32,725 nucleotides of DNA, from NCBI GenBank assembly GCA_025934355.1, contig JAICYF010000009.1:1-32725 (forward strand), in the 5' to 3' direction. Position numbers and translations under genes: made by a program. Of this stretch, positions 16,824 through 25,150 are shown piece after piece. The stretch's first letter is position 1. The number at the start of each line of letters is the position of its first letter. This DNA is from Acidothermaceae bacterium (GTDB lineage: Bacteria > Actinomycetota > Actinomycetes > Acidothermales > Acidothermaceae). A model generated the notes under the pieces. It was not told where the DNA came from, made no database searches, and saw only the letters and a program-made list of their open reading frames with translations.

Positions 16824-19509
16824 GCAACACCTCCGCCGGCTTTGCCCGTTCGCTGGCGACATGCGCGGCGAACGACGCGATGACGAGGACGACGAGAACC
16901 ACGACCGCGTCGATGAGCACCGCCACCAACGGCCATGCCAACACCGTCGACGGTGGTATTCCGGGGTCGACGTTGAACCGTGATCGCAATGCTTCTGTCG
17001 CGATCACGGCCAGTCCGACGCCCGCCGCGATGCCGACCATCATGGTCACCGCGAGTTCGATGACGATCGAGCCGAGATGGGCAGACTTGCGCAGACCCAT
17101 CCGCCTCGTCAGCACAAGCGCGAGTCGTCGACTGCGGGCTCTTGCGTCGAGATACAGCAGGAGTGCTCCCGCGGCGACGGTGGCGGCCAAGGTGACCAGC
17201 GCGGTCAAGAACGAGAACGTGTAAGAGACGGGCTGCACGTACGAGCCGTCGGTCACGTCGTTCGCGACGCCGACGTGGCCATACTCGATGCCGGCGGTGT
17301 TGAGCGCGGCTGTGATGTCCGTTGGATTGCCGCGCGCCCAAAATTCGTACGTGCCATGCGTGCCGAACCGCTTCAACGCCGTCAAGTTCACAAACATGAC
17401 CGGGTAACCGGCCTGCGCGCCCGGCAAGAGCTCCGGGGTGGCGACGACGTTGACGGGCACGTCCACCTTGGAGCTGTCCTCGACGAAGTGCAAAGTCGAA
17501 TTCGACGGGGCCGAGCCGGAAAAGATGGCGCGAAGTGGCTTGCCCGGTCCTTCGTCGGTCAGTTGACGGATCAGGTTGGGTACTGACGGACCGGCAACCG
17601 CGTCGTCCCAAAACACGTTCTTTGCGAAGTCGTCGGGCGTGACCCCGACGACGCTGACCAACGTGTCGTTCAACGCCGGGTGGTCGCGTCGGAGGACCAG
17701 TGACGCCTTCCCTTGCAGAGAGGGCGGAACCTTGGCGGGGCCGGCGAGGTCGACGACGACGTCGGCCCCGATCAGCAGGTGATTTTGGTCGTCGAGCGTG
17801 CGGTGCACTGAGGCGTTGACGGTCGCGCCGTAGACCCCGACCGCAGTCGGGAGCGCGACCGCGCCGATCAGCAGCGCGCACGCCGCCGGCATTCCGGTGA
17901 CGCGCCGCCAGGCCAGCCAACCGACGTTCGGCAACCGGTCGCCTCGGGTGCGCACGCGCCGCAGGAACACTACGACAAGCCGCCCAAGTAACGCGGTGGC
18001 GGCAAGGAATCCAAGCAGCGGAACGATGAGGACGACGGGATCGATGCGCGCCACCGCGCCGCCCTCGGTGTTGGTCGCCAGGGCGCCGCTCGAGGAGGCG
18101 GCGGCGACGACGCCCGCGGCCGCCCCCGGGATGACGACGTCCCACGGGAATTTCCGTAGCCACGACCGGTGTTGGGTCGACAGCCGCTCGCGGGCCGAGC
18201 AACGCATCGCGGCGACGAGCGCGATGCACAACGCGCCAACCAGGGTCGCCCCACCGGTGACGACGACTGCCTGTCGCACGGCGCGCGCCGACACAACCTC
18301 ACTGGGCCCCAACGTCGCGACGAGCAACCCTCCAAGGAAGTAGCCACCGATCGCCCCTGCGAGAACCGGTACGACCGATTCGAGAACCGCTTTCAATCCG
18401 AGCGCGGCTGGCGACACCCCGTGCGCCAGCAACACGTCAACCTCGCGCCGCCGTCGTTCGAACCAGAAACTCGCCGAGCCGCCTACAAGCAGCAACGCGA
18501 CCGCGATCGCGGCAATTGTGATCGGCAGAATCGTCGACGGCAGCACGTCAGAGACGAACTGCGCGCGTTTGGTGGCGAGGTCGAAGCGAGTTTGCGTCTG
18601 TTCACGGCCGCCGAAGGCGACCAACTCGTCCATGGTGGCGCCGGGATGGGCCCGCTGAAAAGCCGCCAGGCGGGCGTCGGACATCGCTTGCGGCAGCGTG
18701 TTGGTGACGTCGTTGAGGTGGTTGCTGAGCACAGTCGCCTCGTCGACGTCCAGTCCCTTGCGGTCGATCCCCCAGCTGGTGATGTCGGTCAGGTCGAGGT
18801 GTAGCGCGGCACCGAGCCGACCGGCCGTTTGGGTGTCAGCCAGCATCAGCGGGAAGCGCGGCGAGTTTCCAGACGCGTAGATGACACTGAGGTCGTCACA
18901 CCAGTACGGCCCGGCGACAACCTGCTGCAGATCGCGGAATGTGCCGGCGACCGGCAGCGTCACCGGCGGGAGACCAGGCGTGTCGCCAGAGATCGAGATG
19001 GTGTCACCGGCTTTCGCCCTGGCTGCGGCAGCTGTCGTGTCAGCCAGCCAGACACCGGGTGATGTCTTCGATCCGGACAGGATCGCGACGTTGTCGAGCG
19101 CTCCGTCCTTCGCCATCACTGTCACGTACGCGGGGGCGGAAGCGTCAGGCTTGCTCACCGCGAGATGCATGGAATACAGCTGACGCACCGGTGCCTGCAG
19201 ATGCGCCGGTGTGCCGACGACCTTCGACCGGACGGAGGAGTGCAGGTCGAACATCTGCTGTGCCAGCGGGTCGGGACCGCTGGCGGATCCGTGGAACAGG
19301 TCGACCGCGCTCGACGTCAAGCCAACGCCCTGCTGGCAGCCCTTCGCCAGTTGGCCAGCCAAAGTGGCGTCGGTCGCGGCCGAGACGAACAGCGGGCCGG
19401 ACGCCGCCGCGGCCGCGAGGACCGCCGCCGCGACTGCCAGCACCACGGCCACCGAGCGGCGACGCCACAGCAGAAGCGGAGCGCGCCGCCAAGGGGCAAG
19501 CGACAACAT
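16813..19509 (-). CDS. FtsX-like ABC permease with large extracytoplasmic domains
   Basis: About 898 aa; N-terminal TM (SVAVVLAVAAAVLAAAAASGPLFVSAA); FWFERRRREVDVLLAHGVSPAALGLKAVLESVVPVLAG and LVLTRRMGLRKSAHLGSIVIELAVTMMVGIAAGVGLA are two FtsX-like cores. Confidence 0.9.
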   Translation of the reverse strand: MLSLAPWRRAPLLLWRRRSVAVVLAVAAAVLAAAAASGPLFVSAATDATLAGQLAKGCQQGVGLTSSAVDLFHGSASGPDPLAQQMFDLHSSVRSKVVGTPAHLQAPVRQLYSMHLAVSKPDASAPAYVTVMAKDGALDNVAILSGSKTSPGVWLADTTAAAARAKAGDTISISGDTPGLPPVTLPVAGTFRDLQQVVAGPYWCDDLSVIYASGNSPRFPLMLADTQTAGRLGAALHLDLTDITSWGIDRKGLDVDEATVLSNHLNDVTNTLPQAMSDARLAAFQRAHPGATMDELVAFGGREQTQTRFDLATKRAQFVSDVLPSTILPITIAAIAVALLLVGGSASFWFERRRREVDVLLAHGVSPAALGLKAVLESVVPVLAGAIGGYFLGGLLVATLGPSEVVSARAVRQAVVVTGGATLVGALCIALVAAMRCSARERLSTQHRSWLRKFPWDVVIPGAAAGVVAAASSSGALATNTEGGAVARIDPVVLIVPLLGFLAATALLGRLVVVFLRRVRTRGDRLPNVGWLAWRRVTGMPAACALLIGAVALPTAVGVYGATVNASVHRTLDDQNHLLIGADVVVDLAGPAKVPPSLQGKASLVLRRDHPALNDTLVSVVGVTPDDFAKNVFWDDAVAGPSVPNLIRQLTDEGPGKPLRAIFSGSAPSNSTLHFVEDSSKVDVPVNVVATPELLPGAQAGYPVMFVNLTALKRFGTHGTYEFWARGNPTDITAALNTAGIEYGHVGVANDVTDGSYVQPVSYTFSFLTALVTLAATVAAGALLLYLDARARSRRLALVLTRRMGLRKSAHLGSIVIELAVTMMVGIAAGVGLAVIATEALRSRFNVDPGIPPSTVLAWPLVAVLIDAVVVLVVLVIASFAAHVASERAKPAEVLRDA

Positions 19510-19538
19510 CACCGGTGGGGACCACCCCCGGTGGTGAT
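19508..19538 (-). promoter_or_regulatory. Inverted repeat overlapping the FtsX start codon
   Basis: On the minus strand ATCACC...GGTGAT encloses an internal GGTGG-tcc-CCACC; the outer right arm runs into the ATG. Confidence 0.45.
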
Positions 19539-19633
19539 CGCGTGGGCCGTTTTCACCCGGTCAACTTATGCCAACGGTGGTATCCGGCATTGCCGATTCG
19601 ACCCGACCATCGAGCGCGGCTCGCGCCTCCGGC

Positions 19634-20512
19634 TCAGGCCTCCGCGCTCGTGCGGGTCGGCTTGCGCGACTTCATCTTGTACATCTCCGCGTCGGCCCGA
19701 TTGAGCACCTGCCCCGGTTCGACGCCCGGTGCCAGGATCGCCTCTCCAATCGACATCCCGATCGTCGCGGCCACGCCACCGGGCAGCACCATCGGCTGCT
19801 CGATCGCGCGCAACAACCGCCGGGCCAAACCCTCGAAGCTGGCCTCCGGGGAAGGTGGCACCACGATCACGAACTCGTCGCCCCCGAGTCTGGCCACAAA
19901 GTCCTCGCCGCGCACGGTTCGTTGGAGCCGCCGGGCGGTTTGCACGAGCACGGCGTCGCCGGCCGCATGGCCAAGGCTGTCGTTTACCGACTTGAAACCG
20001 TTCAGGTCGCAAAACACCACCGACGCACCGGTGCCGACCATGGTCATCAGATGGTCCAGAAGGCCGGCTCGATTCGCCAGACCGGTGAGCTGGTCGGTGC
20101 TGGCCCGCGCCCGCAGGTCCTCGACCTCCTCGCGCGCCGCGGTGATGTCGACACCCACGCACGCGATCAGGCACGGCGATTCGCTGACGCGGGTGATCGA
20201 CCATGCGACGCCACGGGCGCCGGTGGGGCTGGCCGACGCGAGGGTGTGCTCCTGGGTCGAGGCGGCGCCCTTGGCCGCGTCGCGCAGCGCCTGGCGGAAT
20301 TCCGGGACGTGTCGGGCCGCCACCAGAAGGGCGGCGTCCTCGCCGACGAGGCTGCCGACGTGGGCGCCCGGCAGCGCCTGGGCCATCGCGTCGTTCACCG
20401 CGACGAGCCGTTGCTGGTCGTCGACCAGCAGCATCATCGCCTTGCTGTTGGCGAAGATCGCAGCCACGCTTGCGGCAGCCAGCTCGCGCGTCGCCGTCAT
20501 CGAGACCGTCAC
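19634..20512 (-). CDS. PAS-GGDEF diguanylate cyclase with intact A-site and I-site
   Basis: STDQLTGLANRAGLLDHL; VVFCDLNGFKSVNDSLGHAAGDAVL; RGED-FVARL-GGDEF (RxxD-x5-GGDEF). GTG 20512 follows AGGGAGG; the ORF track extends to 20542. Confidence 0.92.
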   Translation of the reverse strand: MTVSMTATRELAAASVAAIFANSKAMMLLVDDQQRLVAVNDAMAQALPGAHVGSLVGEDAALLVAARHVPEFRQALRDAAKGAASTQEHTLASASPTGARGVAWSITRVSESPCLIACVGVDITAAREEVEDLRARASTDQLTGLANRAGLLDHLMTMVGTGASVVFCDLNGFKSVNDSLGHAAGDAVLVQTARRLQRTVRGEDFVARLGGDEFVIVVPPSPEASFEGLARRLLRAIEQPMVLPGGVAATIGMSIGEAILAPGVEPGQVLNRADAEMYKMKSRKPTRTSAEA

Positions 20513-20639
20513 GCCTGCGACCTCCCTGTCACTCGCCTGCACTAATCGGCGGCCGGGTCACGCTCTGAATGAATTCCGGACGGCAACCCGCGTGCCGTTG
20601 TCGTGACCGTTTACTTGCTAATGCGTGACCGACGGATGT

Positions 20640-20645
20640 TACCGT
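20640..20645 (+). promoter_or_regulatory. Candidate -10 (TACCGT) for a leaderless CGNR gene
   Basis: TAnnnT at -12..-7 relative to GTG 20652; no SD. Confidence 0.5.
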
Positions 20646-20651
20646 TAGGCC

Positions 20652-21224
20652 GTGCCCGCGAGGATCTTGGCTCCGCTCGTTGGCGAGCCGCTCCCGCTCG
20701 ACTTTGTGAACACGCGTCCGTTGCGCGCGCGGGGTGTCGCCGCGCCAGCCGACCAATTCGGTTCGGTATCGGGCCTGCAGCAGTGGCTGGCGATGGAGGC
20801 CGACCGGTTGTCCTATGTCGAGATCACCGAGCCGTTGCGGCGATCGGTGATCGAATTGCGCGAGCAAACCGGCGCCGCGCTTGACGCGGTGGTCGACAGC
20901 CTGGTGCCGCCGCAGCCGACGATCGACGCGATCAACGCCGCGCTGCGCGGCGCGTCGAGTCACGCCGTCTTGCGCTGGTCGGGCACCGGCGGGTACCTCG
21001 AGGTGATTCGCGACGCCGACGGCGACGGTGCGTTGCTCGGCGCCCTCGCAGAGGCGGCGGCTGAGTACCTTGCCAGCGAGCTTTGCGCCAAGACGCGGCG
21101 GTGCGAGGCGCCTGACTGCGACTTGCTTTTCTCGCAGACCCATCCGCGTCGACGGTGGTGTTCGTCAACGGTGTGCGGCAACCGCACCCGGGTGGCGCGC
21201 TACTACGACCGGCACAAGAACTGA
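20652..21224 (+). CDS. CGNR zinc-finger (ABATE-type) putative regulator
   Basis: C-terminal CEAPDCDLLFSQTHPRRRWCSSTVCGNRTRVARYYDRHK carries the CGNR motif; N-terminal LDFVNTRPLRARG typical of the family. Confidence 0.92.
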   Translation: MPARILAPLVGEPLPLDFVNTRPLRARGVAAPADQFGSVSGLQQWLAMEADRLSYVEITEPLRRSVIELREQTGAALDAVVDSLVPPQPTIDAINAALRGASSHAVLRWSGTGGYLEVIRDADGDGALLGALAEAAAEYLASELCAKTRRCEAPDCDLLFSQTHPRRRWCSSTVCGNRTRVARYYDRHKN

Positions 21225-21258
21225 CGTCGCGCTGCCCGGCTTCGAGACGGCTGACCGA

Positions 21259-21264
21259 TACGGT
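21259..21264 (+). promoter_or_regulatory. Candidate -10 (TACGGT) for a leaderless DUF1345 gene
   Basis: TAnnnT at -12..-7 relative to GTG 21271. Confidence 0.45.
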
Positions 21265-21270
21265 CGGGTC

Positions 21271-21957
21271 GTGGCCTCCGCCAAGCGCACCGCGCCCGAT
21301 CGGCCCGTCAACAGCGACAGTCCTGAACATGGCATGTCGAGCCGGCCAAGGCTGCTTGCCGCCATCGGGTTCGGCGTGGTCGGCGCGGTGGTCACCGGAG
21401 TGCTCGCCGGCTGGTCATACGCCGGGCTTGTCGGGTGGGACGTCGCCGCGTTCGTGCTCGTGTTGGCGACCTGGTTCAAGCTCTGGCCGATGGACGGCGA
21501 GGTCACCGCGCGCCACGCGGTGCGCGAAGAGCCAGCGCGCGCGATCACCGATCTGCTGCTGGTCGGGGCCAGCCTGGCCAGCCTGGTCGGCGTCGGCTTC
21601 GCGGTGGTCGCCGGCAACAACGCGCACGGCGCGGAAAGCGGCCTGCTCGTGGTGCTCGCCGCGTCAACCATCGTCGTCTCATGGAGCGTGGTGCACACGA
21701 CGTTCACGCTGCACTATGCCCGCATCTACTACAGCGGTCCGGACGGCGGTGTTGACTTCAACAACGACGACTCCCCGCGCTACTCAGACTTCGCGTATCT
21801 CGCGTTCACCATCGGAATGACCTTCCAGGTGTCCGACACCAATCTGACGTCCGGCGACATCCGCCGCGCGGCGTTGCGCCACGCGCTGCTGTCATATGTG
21901 TTCGGCGTCGTCATCATCGCGGTGATGATCAATTTGCTCGCCGGGTTGTCGCACTAA
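21271..21957 (+). CDS. DUF1345 family membrane protein
   Basis: VVSWSVVHTTFTLHYARIYYSG...YSDFAYLAFTIGMTFQVSDTNLTSGDIRRAALRHALLSYVFGVVIIAVMINLLAG matches DUF1345. Confidence 0.88.
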   Translation: MASAKRTAPDRPVNSDSPEHGMSSRPRLLAAIGFGVVGAVVTGVLAGWSYAGLVGWDVAAFVLVLATWFKLWPMDGEVTARHAVREEPARAITDLLLVGASLASLVGVGFAVVAGNNAHGAESGLLVVLAASTIVVSWSVVHTTFTLHYARIYYSGPDGGVDFNNDDSPRYSDFAYLAFTIGMTFQVSDTNLTSGDIRRAALRHALLSYVFGVVIIAVMINLLAGLSH

Positions 21958-23516
21958 CGCCGAAGCGCTCGTCCGCAGTCCGACGTCACGACCGACCCGT
22001 CTTTGAACGCCAGAACGCCGTTGACGTACACGTCGTCGACACCGGTGGCCAGCCGTCGCGGATCGTCGTAGGTCGCGTTGTCGGTGACCGTTGTCGGGTC
22101 GAGGACGACGAGATCGGCGGCGAGTCCTGCTCGCACGAAACCGCGGTCGGCAAGGCCGAATCGGCGGGCCGCCCGACCGGCGAGGTGGGCGGCGGCCTCG
22201 CCCCACGTCCAGTCGCGTCTGTCCCGGGTGTGGGTGCCGAGGCAGCGCGCAAACGCGCCCCAGGCGCGCGGATGCGGCGATCGACCGAGAAAAATCCCGT
22301 CCGATCCGACGAGCTGCACGTCGTGTCGAAGCAGCGCGCTCACCTCGTCGTCCGAGTTCGTCGGCGGGTGCCGAAAGACCGCGCCGACGTCTAGCCGGGC
22401 GGCGATGAGCAGCTGGCAAACGAAGTCGCCGACCGGCCTCGCGGCGCGGTCGGCCGCCGCGGTCAGGAGCATCCCCTCGGCCCACGAGAACGCGGGCGCG
22501 CCGACGTGCGACAGCCTGGTGCGGGCCAGCTCGTCGGCCTTTGCCGGAAACCAATTCACCGCCAGCTCGGCCCGAACGCGGTTGTCCTCCAGACGGCTCA
22601 GGGTGGCTTCGGCGCCGCCCTCTTGGAGATCGGGCGGCAAGGCGGTCATCGCGAGAATCGACGAACCGAACACGTAGGGGTAGCTGTCGAAGGTGACGTC
22701 GATGTCATCGGCGAGCATCCGATCGACCAACCCGCTTAGCAGGTCAGCGGGTCCGTGGTAGTGGCTGATATGCGCGGCGACACCGCTGCGGTCGACGATT
22801 TCTCTGACTTCGGCCATCCCCCGAGGCGCCGCGGCCTCATAGCCCCGCATGTGCGTGACATAGACGCCGTCGGCCGACGCGACGAGTTCGCACAACGCAG
22901 CAAGCTCTGCGACGTCGGCAAAACTGCCGGGAACGTAGTCAAGACCCGTCGACAAGCCGACGGCCCCATCGTCGAGCGCCTGTTCCAGCATCGCGCGCAT
23001 CGAGGTCATCGCGGCGGCGTCGGCAGGGACGTTTGCGGCGCCGAGTGCGTCTAAGCGCAGGTTGCCGTGTGGCACGAGCGTTGCCACGTTGAGCGGGGTC
23101 GCCCGATCGTAGGCCGAGAGCAGGTCGACGACCGAGCGCGGTGGCGCGTGGGTCGGCCAGCATCCGTTGACGGCGGCGAAGTACTCCGAGACATACCGCG
23201 ACGTCTTAGCCGAGGCCGGGGCGAACGACAGGCCGTCCTGCCCGACGACGAAGGTTGTGACGCCCTGCGCCAAAGCGGCGACTTGCGCGGCGGGGTCGAA
23301 CACCAACGCGTCGCCGTGCACGTGCGCGTCGATAAATCCGGGAAAGAGCAGCCTTTCTCGGCACTCGACGACCCGTCGGGCCTCGGCGTTTTCGAGCCCG
23401 CCTGATTCGCTGACCACGGCAATGCGGTCGCCGGCGAGTGCGACGTCGGCGCGCCGGGGCGGCGAACCGTCGCCGTCGACGACCGCGCCGCCACGCAGCA
23501 CGACGTCGAACATCAC
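21954..23516 (-). CDS. N-acyl-D-amino-acid deacylase (D-aminoacylase) family amidohydrolase
   Basis: DVVLRGGAVVDGDGSPPRRADVALAGDRIAVV; FPGFIDAHVHGD; THMRGYE; ISHYHG; GSDGIFLGRSPHPRAWGAFARCLG. Confidence 0.87.
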   Translation of the reverse strand: MMFDVVLRGGAVVDGDGSPPRRADVALAGDRIAVVSESGGLENAEARRVVECRERLLFPGFIDAHVHGDALVFDPAAQVAALAQGVTTFVVGQDGLSFAPASAKTSRYVSEYFAAVNGCWPTHAPPRSVVDLLSAYDRATPLNVATLVPHGNLRLDALGAANVPADAAAMTSMRAMLEQALDDGAVGLSTGLDYVPGSFADVAELAALCELVASADGVYVTHMRGYEAAAPRGMAEVREIVDRSGVAAHISHYHGPADLLSGLVDRMLADDIDVTFDSYPYVFGSSILAMTALPPDLQEGGAEATLSRLEDNRVRAELAVNWFPAKADELARTRLSHVGAPAFSWAEGMLLTAAADRAARPVGDFVCQLLIAARLDVGAVFRHPPTNSDDEVSALLRHDVQLVGSDGIFLGRSPHPRAWGAFARCLGTHTRDRRDWTWGEAAAHLAGRAARRFGLADRGFVRAGLAADLVVLDPTTVTDNATYDDPRRLATGVDDVYVNGVLAFKDGSVVTSDCGRALRR

Positions 23517-24715
23517 GCGCCAATCGCGGTGGCCGCGGCATCAAGCCCGCTCAAGGGCATCAGTCCGTAGTGATAGAAATCAACCGCCGCCGCGCCGCTT
23601 TCCCTTGCCACATCGACTTTCTCGCGCAACTCGGCCGCTGTCGTGTAGTCGGGGCCACCGTGCCGCAACACGCATCGCAACCGCGTGCCGGCACACGCCC
23701 TCGCGTAGCTGGCGACGTCGAGCGCCACCCGGCCAACGTCCTTCGCGTACGCGAGCGCGACGTATTCGTCAACGGCCGACGCCACCGCGCTCGCGTCGAT
23801 GCCGAGCCGCCACGCGTCGGCACAACTCGAAGCTCCGGCCGGCGCCCCCGTGGCGTAGCCCTTCAACGCGCCGGTTTGGTCGATGTAGCCGAACCTGACT
23901 CCGTTTTCGCGGGCCGCCTCAGCGCAGCGGGCGGCGAGCGCGGTCGTGGTGGCTTCTCGCACCACGAGGTAGTCGAGCAGGCCTGGACCGCAACGGCGGG
24001 TTAGCTCATCGCGGTCGGGGGTGCCGCCAGTCGTCGCAGGGTCGCGAAGCTCATCCCGGACGACGTCGCGCACCCGTGCGGCCAGTGCTGCGACGTCGAC
24101 GCGGTCAGTCGCGCGCGAGCCGCAAGCGGCGCAAAAGCACAATGAGAGGAGAAAGTCGGCCGTCGGCGACATGGGCACGAAAGCGCGTTCGTGGTGAGCG
24201 CCATGCGAGAACGCCGCGTGATGCAACGATTCGGCGACGATCAGTGCCGGACCAAGCCGTGCGACGTCCGTCGTCAGCGCGATCGCGTAGTCGAGGACCT
24301 CGGCGGACGACGGGCACAGGTCGCTGCGGTAGCAGTCGCCGAACGCGTTCGTGACCGCGAGTTCTGGTCGTGCGCGGGCGAGTCGTCCGTTGTGCAGGTA
24401 CACCGTCCAGGCGTGCCACGACAAGCCGCCGTCCACGAGCTCGGCGGCGACCTGCGAAAGCTGAGGCCGGCTGGCGAGCCGCGGCCGCAACTCGCCGCGA
24501 TAAAGCGCGTCGTCGGGCGCGAAGTAGCAGGCGCCTTCGTCGCGTTGTGCGATCGCTCGCCGGGGATTGTGCGGCAGCAAATCGCGCGCCGCGTGATAGA
24601 CCGCCGCTAACGCGGCCGCGGAAAACCCCTGCTTCGCAAGGCGCGCGACGACCTCTGCAACCCCTTCGTCGACGAAGTCGTCGACGAACGCGTAGACCGC
24701 TGAGTCAACGGTCAC
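23513..24715 (-). CDS. Uncharacterised protein, possibly a glycoside-hydrolase-like TIM barrel
   Basis: 400 aa; WTVYLHNGRLARARPELAVTNAFGDCYRSDLCPSSAEVLDYAIALTTD, IVAESLHHAAFSHGAHHE, LSLCFCAACGSRA; GTGA-coupled to the deacylase. Confidence 0.75.
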   Translation of the reverse strand: MTVDSAVYAFVDDFVDEGVAEVVARLAKQGFSAAALAAVYHAARDLLPHNPRRAIAQRDEGACYFAPDDALYRGELRPRLASRPQLSQVAAELVDGGLSWHAWTVYLHNGRLARARPELAVTNAFGDCYRSDLCPSSAEVLDYAIALTTDVARLGPALIVAESLHHAAFSHGAHHERAFVPMSPTADFLLSLCFCAACGSRATDRVDVAALAARVRDVVRDELRDPATTGGTPDRDELTRRCGPGLLDYLVVREATTTALAARCAEAARENGVRFGYIDQTGALKGYATGAPAGASSCADAWRLGIDASAVASAVDEYVALAYAKDVGRVALDVASYARACAGTRLRCVLRHGGPDYTTAAELREKVDVARESGAAAVDFYHYGLMPLSGLDAAATAIGA

Positions 24716-24745
24716 GGCGGACGACTGTCACTCTCGCTGTCACTG

Positions 24746-25135
24746 TCACTGTTTCTGTCGCAGCGCCGCGACGACGTCTATCTCGACCAAGATGCGAGGG
24801 AGCGCCGAGCCCACCGTCGTCCGGACCGGAAAACCGTCGGTGAAGAACTCCCCGTATGCGGAGTTGAAAACGGCGAAGTCGCGCGCGACGTCGGCTAGGT
24901 GCACCGTCGCCTTCACGACGTCTTCGAAGCCAAGCCCGGCCGCCTCGAGCACGACGCCGATGTTGCGCATCACCTGCCGGGTCTGCTCCCCGATCTCGTC
25001 GCCCACGACGTCGCCGGTCTGCGGGTCGATCGGACCGAATCCGGCGGTGTAGAGGAATCCGTTGGCTTCGACGGCGTGCGAGTACGCGCCGCCGGGGGCG
25101 GGCGCGCCTGCGACCTGCAGGCGTCGCAGCGGCAT
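24746..25135 (-). CDS. RidA (YjgF/UK114) family enamine/imine deaminase
   Basis: GGAYSHAVEANGFLYTAGFGPIDPQTGDVVGDEIGEQTRQVMRNIGVVLEAAGLGFEDVVKATVHLADVARDFAVFNSAYGEFF is the RidA pattern; AAGGAG upstream. Confidence 0.93.
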   Translation of the reverse strand: MPLRRLQVAGAPAPGGAYSHAVEANGFLYTAGFGPIDPQTGDVVGDEIGEQTRQVMRNIGVVLEAAGLGFEDVVKATVHLADVARDFAVFNSAYGEFFTDGFPVRTTVGSALPRILVEIDVVAALRQKQ

Positions 25136-25150
25136 CCCGGTCTCCTTTCG

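Noticed and set aside
18939-20606. 555-aa plus-strand ORF spanning FtsX and GGDEF genes
   Set aside because: Ser/Arg/Pro-rich and crosses two well-supported minus-strand genes and their intergenic region.
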